A DNA stretch of 10,824 nucleotides from Penicillium oxalicum (taxonomy: Eukaryota; Ascomycota; Eurotiomycetes; Eurotiales; Aspergillaceae), in NCBI RefSeq assembly GCF_001723175.1, contig NW_026088300.1, positions 1-10,824 on the forward strand. The letters run 5' to 3'. Positions within the stretch are counted from its first letter, which is position 1. Every line of letters begins with the position of its first letter. Under the pieces are notes generated by a model that was not told the origin of the DNA, made no database searches, and worked only from the letters and a program-made list of their open reading frames with translations. Shown in pieces: positions 1-7,637 of the stretch. Made by a program: the position numbers and the translations under genes.

Positions 1-1236
1 GCCGATGGTGGGCACCGTCAGCTGTGGTTGCTGGATAAGGTCACTGGGAGCATCAGGTAGCGGAGTGTTGATAGGCTCTGCCGCTGCAAAGCGAGGCATA
101 GGCTCCGCTGTGGATTCTTCCACTCCTAGTGAGGTGAGGGCAGCAGGCTCTGAGTCCCTTCAGCCCGCATCCGAACACCGGGACCATTCCGGCTTCCAGC
201 AAGGTAGCGAAAGAACGTAAAGAAGACTGGCGAAGAAAACCTGCTGTGGCTCGTAGAAAGGTCCAGGCCTGCTGGAGCTCTTCTGCTTGCAGCGCGAAGT
301 GATCTGCATCGATCGAGCCCGTGTATGGTTTCCCGCTCCTGCGCTTTACTGAAATCTCCATGTCCGTTTCCGGGGAAACAGGTTGGATATGAGGGAGAGG
401 GGCAAGATCCTGCGGCAAATTTGCTAATACGTCCAGACGCTCAGGGAGACGGGAGCCTCTCTGCACGACAAGATAGAAGAAATGCTGCCACAGCAATGTA
501 CGCTGTTCACTGGAAGCTTGACTCGTAGTGAGCCCGGCACGGCCTCCCTCATGAGAGTGTGACACGCGGCGCCGGTGGTCGGTCATCTCAGATCCATAAT
601 GGAAACTAAATCGCCAGAATTCCCAGAGATCTGACTTGAGCGCTTCATGTCAGTACGATGTGGTGAGCGGGATGTGCGTATTGAAGTGCTCATAGACCCT
701 TTCACCAATAGTGGCCTTACGATTGGAGTCAGGCAGGAACACCGGTTGCATTACGCTCCGTCCTACCTCGAGGTGAGAGAGTTTGCCTCTCCAGATGTTT
801 GCTAGGCCCAGCAGCGGTCATGTGTCTTGAGGGTTTTTCCCCATCGTGGGTTTTCCCTCTCTCTCTCTTCTTCCTTCTCCCTAGACTTCCCAATCCCAGT
901 TGTCTCGCCTCCAGATTGCTTCCTTGCCTTGTAGACCTGTGGGTCTATCACGAGGTAAAGTCTATCCTTGAAAAATGTCTCGAGAGTGGGGATTTGGAAA
1001 TGTATATTGATCAACCGCTCCCAAACAGCTTGGCGGTCATAGGCGGGGATGGTACGAAACAAGTTGCCTTGTCCCAGTTCACTCTCCAAGAACCTGAAGT
1101 CTCTCGGCGAAACCTCCGGGACTCGCGAATGAATGAGACGGACGGTCAGGCCGTCAATGAGACGCAGATACTGGCAATTTCCTCCCACCAGATCTATAAA
1201 AGTTTGATATATCCGATCCCAGTAACACATGATAGC

Positions 1237-1294
1237 CTGTGAGCATCGTCAGTGGTGGGACGGACGATGATTCTCGGGACGCAGACAGGCTCAC
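1237..1294 (-). other. Intron 2 of the DUF3723 locus
   Basis: The donor is CAA|GTGAGC at 1294, the branch CACTGAC lies shortly before the acceptor, and the acceptor is CTCACAG at 1237; the intron is 58 bases. Splicing joins ...KVLAMRCDQ to AIMCYWDRIYQTF in phase 0 and keeps the DUF3723 order of blocks. Confidence 0.75.
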
Positions 1295-1384
1295 TTGGTC
1301 GCAGCGCATGGCAAGCACTTTTTGGAGCAAGCCAATCCGCATACCCTCCCATAACCCCTTGATTGGAAAAAGCCTATCAACTTT

Positions 1385-1387
1385 CTA
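1385..1387 (-). other. In-frame TAG nonsense codon in the DUF3723 locus
   Basis: The frame reads FFKHPTLP, then TAG, then KVDRLFPIKGLWEGMRIG without a frame change. Both sides belong to the same family block, so this is a point nonsense change rather than an exon end. CAG to TAG would be a single C-to-T transition in CpA context. The ancestral codon is inferred. Confidence 0.7.
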
Positions 1388-1632
1388 GGGTAGCGTCGGG
1401 TGCTTAAAGAACGCTTGGAGGTATTTTGCCTTTTTGCTTCCACAAATGGTCTCCAGCATGACCCACCAATTGTTCGCTGCGAAACGATTGATGGGATCTT
1501 CCAGATAACCTTCATAGCGCCGGATTCGCTCATAGACCAACCCGTCCGGGGGCCGACGGTCATTGGAGTACTGTTCTCGGAGGGAGCGAATAAACATATC
1601 CTGTGCGGATTCACTTCCGTCGCGGCCATGAC

Positions 1633-1709
1633 CTATCAGCACATCCGGCGTACCACTCTAAGCAATGCATTCGTCATTAGATCTACAGGGAGTCGCAATA
1701 TTTGCCTAC
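1633..1709 (-). other. Intron 1 of the DUF3723 locus
   Basis: The donor is CAG|GTAGGC (intron begins at 1709) and the acceptor is GCTGATAG (intron ends at 1633), 77 bases in all. Removing it joins ...VVEQAG to HGRDGSES... in frame (G+GT = Gly), and the conserved LREQYSN block follows. A CTAAT-type branch sequence is present. The unspliced frame runs into a stop. Confidence 0.7.
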
Positions 1710-2355
1710 CTGCTTGTTCAACCACGTAGACATCCACCATCCACCATTGGTTTGTAGGGTCTAGCTTTGTTCGTGTGGCCTCAATAATCGTCTGATGATC
1801 CTGCGCGTGAAGGTGGTAATCAATATCCACATCTAGCCGGTCCAGCAATCCATCGCAATGCTGCAGGCGAACGCGAGAGCCCCAGTCCGCAGCTGGGATC
1901 AGCACAGGAATATGGCAGTCCTGCATGAATCGCTGGCATCCCTGGATGTCCATAATACGTCGAAACCTCTTGACATTCTTCTGGTTGTCCATCTGCTTTT
2001 TGAAGCTTCTTTCGAACATGAGGCGGGAGATGTCGACCCTCGCAGTGGCTTTGAAACATCTTCGGCGCGAGGCAAACAAGCCACGCTGAATCTTGTCCAC
2101 ATAGTCTTGAGATATAGGGGGCATTACGGTAGATCTATCAATCGTTCCAGATGGCTGTGAGGGCGCCGGCACCAAATCCCATTAGGCGATCCTGAGATTA
2201 CGGTGCTGATATCAATGCTTTGACGCTTTCGGAAACAGCTAGTCACTGTATTGCAGAGATAAACCCTCGATTCAGTAGCTGCTGCCTAAGTAGAAAGTAT
2301 TTGCATTGTCCCCTTGAAGAACTGGCCTTACCGCCCACATCCCACTTTTCAGTCT

Positions 2356-2742
2356 TCAGTATCGTCGGTGAGGCATAGGACGCAGTCGCTTCATCCATTC
2401 CCGCCGATCACGTCCCCTGTCGCCCATGTTCTTTGGCTGGCGGTGGTTTACGGATACTTCATTTTCATTTTCACCATCGGAAGCCCGTGCTGGGAGAGGG
2501 ACCCACCACGCCTCTGGTGTGGGGAGCTGCCGACGAACCCGCAGTCGAATAGTAGTTTCCGTACGCTCCCTGGACGGCTGGGCCAGAATTTCCGGGACTG
2601 GCCTCTGCTTAGGGTGGATCTCATAGCTGGAAGCCTTGGCCCTTCGCGACGGCCGGGCTTTGGCGGTGCGTTGAAGCAAAAGTCCAGTGTCGCTATTATC
2701 CCCTTCAGGGTGGCGCACTTGTCTGTAAGAGATGTTGGTCAT
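2356..2742 (-). CDS. Unassigned basic Arg-rich ORF, 128 aa
   Basis: I do not recognise this protein. The frame opens with ATG at 2742 (MTNISYRQVRHPEGDN) and is rich in Arg/Lys clusters (RTAKARPSRRAKASS, RGRDRREWMKRLRPMPHRR), with no visible membrane segment or signal peptide. An acceptor-like CGTAG just upstream would extend the frame by about nine codons, so it may be an internal or last exon of a spliced gene. It lies 231 bases upstream of the DUF3723 start codon on the same strand and could be a separate gene or a detached 5' part. The opposite strand is also open for 155 codons across this stretch, so coding status is uncertain. Confidence 0.3.
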   Translation of the reverse strand: MTNISYRQVRHPEGDNSDTGLLLQRTAKARPSRRAKASSYEIHPKQRPVPEILAQPSRERTETTIRLRVRRQLPTPEAWWVPLPARASDGENENEVSVNHRQPKNMGDRGRDRREWMKRLRPMPHRRY

Positions 2743-3315
2743 TTCTGCGTCTGGTATAAGGACAGTCTACGTTTCAAGTGATTTTTCTGACTATTTATTC
2801 CCCGTGGATAGCTACACATGTATATGGCTATGCAAAGGATGCCGCATTTTATCGTGGCAGCTTAAAATAGTCCCGGGTTGATTGAGAGTGACAACGTGGC
2901 GGTCTAGGGGTCTTCAAACTGGGGTCAAAGGCTGTGCTGTAAAGTGGGGGGTGACAGTGCTATCGCGATGGCCTTTTCGATCCTCAGATTCCCGCTCATC
3001 CCTCTCTGTTGGCAATATGTGAGGCTCTGCTGAGTCCGCTTAATAAAACTTGTGCCCTTTCCTTTCAACTTGCCGTCCAACCCTCAGGTTTTCAACGCGA
3101 TGTCAAGCTTATTCCGTTGAGCTTATAGTATAGGCTCGATTAAATGGCTCTATCTACTAGCGTCTAAAAGATGGTTGCTGAAACCACCCCGTTGATGCAG
3201 GTTTGAATGATCGGTGAAGTGGGGCCTTGGGTGGGGTTAAGCACAATTGGGGGAGAACAGGGCTGGCTTTAGGATTGTTCCGTATAAGATCGAATACTTG
3301 CGGTGACAAATAAAG
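2743..3315. other. Stretch with no supportable gene
   Basis: No long frame, conserved motif or paired splice signals were seen on either strand. An AATAAA at about 3041 could act as a polyadenylation element, but no upstream plus-strand gene supports that. Confidence 0.5.
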
Positions 3316-3332
3316 TGTTACGACCCAGCCGC

Positions 3333-3365
3333 ACTACGCACATGGGGCCTATAGGCCGCCGTAGT
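3333..3365. repeat. Nested inverted repeat around GGCCTATAGGCC
   Basis: Six-base arms ACTACG/CGTAGT enclose a perfect 12-base palindrome at 3346-3357. It lies in the 5' part of the LTR-like segment. Confidence 0.75.
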
Positions 3366-3380
3366 ACTTTTGCGCAAGAT

Positions 3381-3417
3381 GTAGTTATGTCCCGCCGTAC
3401 CCGCGGGCCCTAACTAC
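3381..3417. repeat. Inverted repeat GTAGTTA/TAACTAC
   Basis: Perfect 7-base arms are separated by 23 bases that include the palindrome CCCGCGGG (3400-3407). It lies within the LTR-like segment and could fold in its transcript. Confidence 0.75.
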
Positions 3418-3598
3418 TGCTCACAGGAGCAGCCACCTTAGTTCCTCAGCGATTAGTCTGAATCATATACTCAACTCAAGACATAGTTTCCGAGTCCACT
3501 TCCATGGCGACTTCCAGCAACAAAAAGCGTGCATTACTCCAGCGACCAGACCGGCGACTGGACCGAGGCGGCCGGGCTTTGATACTTAGTATGCAAGT

Positions 3599-4026
3599 TT
3601 GGTATGCAAAAACTGGCGCCGACACACAATATCTGGACGCATGAACGTATGTATAGGAAAAATATGCGAGTGGAGGGCGGAGTGCCCTAGTAAGGTAATG
3701 ATATCAAGTGCTGATACGTTCTATAGGCCTTCTATGCCTTGCTTGGATTTTGGAATGCTGAGTCCCGAGAGGGGAAAGACTGTACTGATCCTACTATTGA
3801 AGCTACTGTATCTGATTTCATCGCCTGTATAAGAAGCCCGGGATGGGGAAGATATAGATGCGTGGTTCGGCTCGCTGGTACCTTGTTATTAAGACTGAAA
3901 ATGACCCACTACCAAACGTTGAACGGTTACTCCCAGGAAACACCCGGGCCTCTTGCGGGTCCACTATGGAGATACCTAGAGAGCAAACGACTTGAGCCTA
4001 GAATACATCCTCCCTATATAAGTTAA
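3599..4026 (+). CDS. Possible two-exon fragment, unassigned
   Basis: An open frame ending ...HTISGRMN at 3646 is followed by a consensus donor GTATGT (3647). At 3726 an acceptor TATAG follows a good branch point (GCTGATAC, about 11 bases upstream). Removing these 80 bases joins in phase 0 to AFYALLGFWNAESREGKD and then CTDPTIEATVSDFIACIRS, with the frame open to TAA at 4024-4026. I do not recognise the family. No convincing start ATG is visible, and the frame begins just inside a stop near 3590, so a 5' exon is missing or the piece is truncated. The C-terminal half after about CIRSPGW looks less protein-like and may be intronic or non-coding. Confidence 0.3.
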
Positions 4027-4115
4027 TCCTAAGTCATCCTTATTTTCTCGCTTCACCCTTTACCTAACTATGCTACGGTCACCCTTGCAACATACATTCG
4101 ATCCAACGTCTTGAT

Positions 4116-4511
4116 ATGGACTGGAATACGCATCTCCTGACCTTGTTTGGTCGGGCCCTTGAAGATATTCTGCATAAGGAACAATGCGTCTGGGAGGGCG
4201 CCAACCAAGGCCGATGCCGGAATACCGTGCCAATAGAGTCTCGAAAATATGGAGCAATTTGCCTTGGCATGATTCAAAAAGCTCCTTCCACCTATACGCT
4301 GCAGCAAAAACTCACAGAGGCGGCAAAATATATGCTATGTGCGAACTGCAAACATTATCGCGGCCGAGCTCAGGGGTGTGCTAAACGATGGGTTGAGCTA
4401 TTATTCCCCCAGGGAAGCACTCTGAGAGACCTACCCGCACAGTCCTGGCCTGTTAGCATTTCCTACGGGGCAGAATCAATCAGCTTCACTCGGACTTCAG
4501 CTTACTCCTGA
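4116..4511 (+). CDS. Small Cys/His protein resembling the N-terminal module of fungal T5orf172 proteins
   Basis: This is an intact 131-codon frame from ATG 4116. Residues 24-98 carry an ordered pattern: Cys24, GRC at 32-34 followed by RN, then LxC at 74-75, His80, Ala-rich spacing and Trp92 (AKRWVELL). I associate C...GRCxN...LLCxxxH...W with a fungal module often found upstream of a T5orf172/GIY-YIG domain (meiotically up-regulated gene 113 type). The spacing suggests a small metal-binding or structural fold; this is recalled, not searched. The T5orf172 domain itself is not present downstream, so the gene may be a truncated copy or a stand-alone member. Residues after about 98 show no recognisable pattern. 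The frame also runs about 17 codons upstream of the ATG without a stop. Function unknown. Confidence 0.5.
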   Translation: MDWNTHLLTLFGRALEDILHKEQCVWEGANQGRCRNTVPIESRKYGAICLGMIQKAPSTYTLQQKLTEAAKYMLCANCKHYRGRAQGCAKRWVELLFPQGSTLRDLPAQSWPVSISYGAESISFTRTSAYS

Positions 4512-5193
4512 GGCTATGATCCTCAATAACGCATTTAGAGTGATAGTAGGTGCAGGAACCGCGTGAGGTGTCCCCTAGCTTCAATACAGAACGATCTCTA
4601 TATACATAATTAACCCTACTGCATCTAGGGCGGAGGAGCTACACCGACAAAACTAGGATATTCTTCTGTTGATATTCCATAATCAGGGCTCCCTCTGCTC
4701 ACCGGGCATCATGCGCCTCCTCTATAACGTCTCTTACACAACCGTCCGGAAAACAGGTTGAAATTCTGAGATCGTTCAGATTGTTTGCCTATTTGACGGG
4801 TTCCGTTTGAGTAGGATATCAGGCTCTGGCGATGGCGCACCTGAGCGGCGCTTACGCTCGCGGTCAACGGTGGGGTTGGGCACGTCTGGCACGGTCGAAT
4901 CTTTTGACCTGCCCCAGAGACCACTCTGTCGAGCCCTATACAATGAACTTCGAAGTGCCCGAATGAAGCCTTTTGGCCGAGGAAAAGAGTCTTGGCACTT
5001 CATCTTGATCTTGGATCGATTTTGAAACGGATGATTAGTAGCTTCGGGAACATCGCAGCCTCATAGCAGCGTCTTCTAGGTACTTGAAACTTGTATATTT
5101 AAATCGATAGAAGATCTCTGGCAAAATGCACAACAAATACGTGAAGAAAAATATCAGGGAGAGGCCCTAAGACATTTAAATAAAATTGGAATC
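4512..5193. other. Stretch with weak, conflicting coding signals
   Basis: All three minus-strand frames and one plus-strand frame are open for 60-80 codons between 4709 and 5025. The minus frame ending at 4776 has a plausible tail (PNPTVDRERKRRSGAPSPEP), while the plus frame ending at 5025 reads GRGKESWHFILILDRF. No splice signals or family motifs settle the strand. It could be an exon remnant, but I cannot assign one. Confidence 0.35.
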
Positions 5194-5969
5194 TCAGCTA
5201 TCCGGTACCTTGGCCTTAGCATTTTCCGAGACAGCCTTGTCCTTTCCGCCCACGTCCCCCGCTTTCTCTGACTCCATGATAGAATCGAGGATCGATTTAG
5301 CTGATTGTTGATCACAACCGCTCTCTGATGCCCCACGTTCCCGAAGTAAGTAGTCCACAACCGCACCCAACCTCTGGCTGAGATCGTAGAAAATGTCCGC
5401 TAACCGAGTAACTTGTTCTAATTCATCGGTTGTTCGTTTCAAATCATCTTGGACAGACTTTAACCCCTGTTCGAGTTTGGTATGGGCTTGCTCCGCTCGG
5501 AATGCCCGGATATCGAGCCTTGCAACAGTACGGAGGATGCCCTTGATTTGTCAAAGAGCCAGATAAATTTGTTGGCGAAAAGAGCGAGTTACAAAGATGA
5601 ACCTACTGGGTCGTCCATGTGGGTGTCGGTAGGATAGCACTTCGCTAAGGATGCTACAACTGGAAAAAGGTATTCTGGAACGAATTCTTTAGTCGATTTA
5701 GGCGACTGGACAGAGAAAGCTCTATTTATGTTCTGAGAGGCTCGCCTAAGGTTGGTTATGGCTAGTAGATCTAAGATAATGCCGGTTAGTGATTTTCCGA
5801 GATAGTCGCTCAGGTGCTCTTCTGAGGCTAAATTCTTGCTGAAATCTCATGGAGCGGTCTTGTAGACGGTGGAAATTGGAAACCATGTGTCAGTTTCCAG
5901 TCCTTACATTGGTGTGTGTCAACGGCTATAGACGTGGCCATAACCGCTGCCGGGTTTCTCTGGGTCCAT
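5194..5969 (-). pseudogene. Two-exon coiled-coil protein gene, unassigned, broken
   Basis: The start ATG is at 5969 (MDPEKPGSGYGHVYSR). Exon 1 (5969-5908) ends at donor GTAAGG, and a 69-base intron with a CTGAC branch ends at ATTTCAG (5839). Exon 2 continues in phase (AT+C) as IKNLASEEHLSDYLGKSLTG, then EYLFPVVASLAKCYPTD, LALFANKFIWLFDK, GILRTVARLDIRAFRAEQA, and finally DDLKRTTDELEQVTRLADIF and RLGAVVDYLLRERGASE before TGA at 5196-5194. The segment from about RAEQAHTKLEQ to ELEQVTRL has heptad-like spacing, suggesting a coiled coil; there is no signal peptide. Defects: TGA at 5921-5919 in exon 1, TAA at 5591-5589, and a frame change near 5541-5553. Protein-like sequence continues on both sides of each, so I read it as a recent pseudogene of about 230 codons. 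Family and function unknown. Confidence 0.55.
5839..5907 (-). other. Intron of the 5194-5969 locus
   Basis: The donor GTAAGG is at 5907, an ACTGAC branch lies in the first third, and the acceptor ATTTCAG ends at 5839. The 69-base length is normal for filamentous fungi, and splicing preserves the frame into the long downstream open stretch. Confidence 0.55.
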
Positions 5970-6192
5970 AATGAGCAGGGAATGTCTACCAGAGCACCAG
6001 GGCAGAATAATTAACGAACGTGTTGCTTGATTTGTGGACGCGAGTTAAATCAAGTCCCCGAACGATTTAACGGTTAGAATGTCACCACGCAAGCGTTGAA
6101 CGGTAGCTTTGTAGCTCAAGACAAATGACTCAGAAGGAGCTAATTGAGAAGCTTACTACTGAAGGAGGGGCCGAGTCTGTTCTATAATCCTG
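5970..6192. promoter_or_regulatory. Presumed upstream region of the 5194-5969 locus
   Basis: This 223-base stretch separates the ATG at 5969 from the minisatellite. No clear TATA or other motif stands out. A 20-codon plus-strand ORF (MTQKELIEKLTTEGGAESVL, near 6125-6187) ends just before the array and may be chance. Confidence 0.25.
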
Positions 6193-6799
6193 GAGGGTGG
6201 TGGTGAAGAGAGGGTGGTGGTGAAGAGAGGGTGGTGGTGAAGAGAGGGTGGTGGTGAAGAGAGGGTGGTGGTGAAGAGAGGGTGGTGGTGAAGAGAGGGT
6301 GGTGGTGAAGAGAGGGTGGTGGTGAAGAGAGGGTGGTGGTGAAGAGAGGGTGGTGGTGAAGAGAGGGTGGTGGTGAAGAGAGGGTGGTGGTGAAGAGAGG
6401 GTGGTGGTGAAGAGAGGGTGGTGGTGAAGAGAGGGTGGTGGTGAAGAGAGGGTGGTGGTGAAGAGAGGGTGGTGGTGAAGAGAGGGTGGTGGTGAAGAGA
6501 GGGTGGTGGTGAAGAGAGGGTGGTGGTGAAGAGAGGGTGGTGGTGAAGAGAGGGTGGTGGTGAAGAGAGGGTGGTGGTGAAGAGAGGGTGGTGGTGAAGA
6601 GAGGGTGGTGGTGAAGAGAGGGTGGTGGTGAAGAGAGGGTGGTGGTGAAGAGAGGGTGGTGGTGAAGAGAGGGTGGTGGTGAAGAGAGGGTGGTGGTGAA
6701 GAGAGGGTGGTGGTGAAGAGAGGGTGGTGGTGAAGAGAGGGTGGTGGTGAAGAGAGGGTGGTGGTGAAGAGAGGGTGGTGGTGAAGAGAGGGTGGTGGT
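6193..6799. repeat. Perfect 17-bp minisatellite, about 35.7 copies
   Basis: The unit gagggtggtggtgaaga repeats head to tail 35 times, plus 12 bases of a 36th copy, with no substitution or indel visible. The plus strand of the unit has no C, giving strong strand asymmetry. Its GGGTGGTGGTG core is capable of two-layer G-quadruplex pairing. Because 17 is not a multiple of 3, the superperiod is 51 bases: all three minus-strand frames are open and encode the same 17-residue cycle (SSPPPSLHHHPLFTTTL), while every plus frame meets a TGA each cycle. The resulting long minus ORFs are most simply artefacts of the repeat. Homogeneity implies recent expansion or ongoing homogenisation, or an assembly artefact of copy number. 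Confidence 0.98.
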
Positions 6800-7262
6800 A
6801 GGAGGGCCATAAAGCATGGCTGAAGAATAGAAAGGCGATCATCTCAGGCTTCGTGTCCCAGTCCTAACGATCGTGTCAGAGAAGTTTGACACACATACCG
6901 CACCGCAAATAAATCATCATAGTCAATCGTCGGCCATCGTGCTTAACTTTAACGCTGGATGATCTTAACCACTGAAGATCACCCAGGCTAAGAATAGATG
7001 GCTCGGCGATTGATCAGCTATTACCAACAGCGTACAACATGGTCTAGCTCTTATAACGAAACTAAGCTACTGCTAGCCAATTAAGCGCTAACAGAACGAC
7101 GGCATTTGCAGTGTGCTTCATTCAGAGTTGCGATTGCAAATCACAATGCGAAATAGTCTCCGCGGAAGGACGATCGAGACGCGGCTCTATCGACTAATGA
7201 CGTGGGGTGTACTATACATATTGCGCTGATACAGTTGCACCTATCTTAGCACCTTTCTAGTC
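6800..7262. other. Stretch with no supportable gene
   Basis: No frame with recognisable motifs or splice pairs was seen on either strand between the minisatellite and the small gene ending at 7263. It may contain the terminator/3' flank of that minus-strand gene. Confidence 0.5.
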
Positions 7263-7637
7263 TCACGGCCTTCTTCCGTTTCCTTCTATTGCTTCAACAG
7301 GCAATTTATTACCCCTATATAGCAATACGTGTTTCTTGCGTACAAGGTTATGTTGAGTGGTCGAAATCCTCCTTTCACTGCAAATTAGATCTAACCGTGC
7401 CATCATTGCCTCTTGGGTCTCCTTGAGATCGTGTATTTCCGCTTTCAGTGTTACGGTTTCCTTAGACAATCTCGCGTTATCAGCCAGCAAGGCTTGGATG
7501 CTCCCTTGCCCAATATCTATGGGAAAAGGGTCGATTCGTCTTTACGGTCCATTAATGCCACCATATTTGAAGTTAGGAAATCATGAGAAAGGGCAAAGTG
7601 ACTTACTAGGGTCGATTTCGGGGCTAGAGGAGTTCAT
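7263..7637 (-). CDS. Small two-exon coiled-coil protein, unassigned
   Basis: The ATG at 7637 is preceded in frame by a TAG nine codons upstream. Exon 1 (7637-7607) reads MNSSSPEIDP; the intron runs 7606-7517. Exon 2 (7516-7263) gives NIGQGSIQALLADNARLSKE, TVTLKAEIHDLKETQEAMMA and RLDLICSERR, then a basic, less structured tail ending ...EGNGRRP. The predicted protein is 94 aa with no visible defect. The LLADNARLSKETVTLKAEI segment has the Leu/Asn/Leu heptads of a short leucine-zipper-like coiled coil. There is no signal peptide or DNA-binding basic region before the coil. It could be a stand-alone coiled-coil protein or a detached coil tail of a larger gene; I cannot name a family. It faces divergent plus-strand coding sequence starting about 35 bases away. 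Confidence 0.55.
7517..7606 (-). other. Intron of the 7263-7637 gene
   Basis: The donor is a perfect GTAAGT (7606), a CCTAAC branch-like element lies about a third of the way in, and the acceptor is CCCATAG (7517). The intron is 90 bases, and splicing joins A+AT to give Asn and preserves the coiled-coil frame. Confidence 0.65.

Larger units (their letters stand above)
53..2124 (-). pseudogene. DUF3723-family gene, multi-exon, decayed
   Basis: Reading the minus strand from the first in-frame ATG (2124), exon 1 (2124-1710) carries VKRFRRIMDIQGCQRF and NQWWMVDVYVVEQ. Exon 2 (1632-1295) carries LREQYSNDRRPPDGLVYERI, RRYEGYLEDP and, after a stop, GLWEGMRIGLLQKVLAMRCD. Exon 3 starts at 1236 with a LVGGN...LIDGLTVRLI block, then VWERL and IPTLETFFKDRLYL. 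The distal part (about 755-53) includes KRRSGKPYTGSIDADH. From memory this order of blocks is that of fungal DUF3723 proteins, whose biochemical function is unknown; a profile search was not possible. Introns at 1709-1633 and 1294-1237 restore the frame. Damage: an in-frame TAG at 1387-1385 inside a conserved block, a TGA at 652-650, and an unresolved junction between about 950 and 755. The stop at 55-53 ends the frame. DUF3723 genes are frequent Starship accessory genes. The family call is fairly sure; pseudogene status is likely. Confidence 0.82.
3316..3522. mobile_element. Probable solo LTR (retrotransposon relic), 207 bp
   Basis: The segment begins TGTTACGACCC and ends AGCAACA, so its ends form the TG...CA / TGTT...AACA inverted pair typical of LTRs. 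It is flanked by TAAAG (3311-3315) and AAAAG (3523-3527), a 4 of 5 match that would fit a 5-base target-site duplication with one change. Inside are two hairpins: ACTACG (3333-3338) with CGTAGT (3360-3365) around the palindrome GGCCTATAGGCC, and GTAGTTA (3381-3387) with TAACTAC (3411-3417). Length and overall look recall Gypsy-type LTRs of Eurotiomycetes. No second LTR, gag or pol is in the window, hence a solo LTR. The 3' boundary rests on the short flank match and could be wrong. Confidence 0.45.

Noticed and set aside
799..1242. Plus-strand ORF of 147 codons.
   Set aside because: It is antisense to DUF3723 exon 3, and its leucine-rich start comes from the CT-rich complement of the purine tract.
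3504..3644. Small plus ORF starting MATSSNKKRALLQRP.
   Set aside because: It spans the proposed LTR end and has no splice support. It ends a few bases before the donor used by a different frame.
6130..6842. Three long minus-strand ORFs of 211-228 codons across the minisatellite.
   Set aside because: They are a direct consequence of a stop-free 17-base unit read in any frame, encode only the repeat, and start in unrelated flanking sequence.
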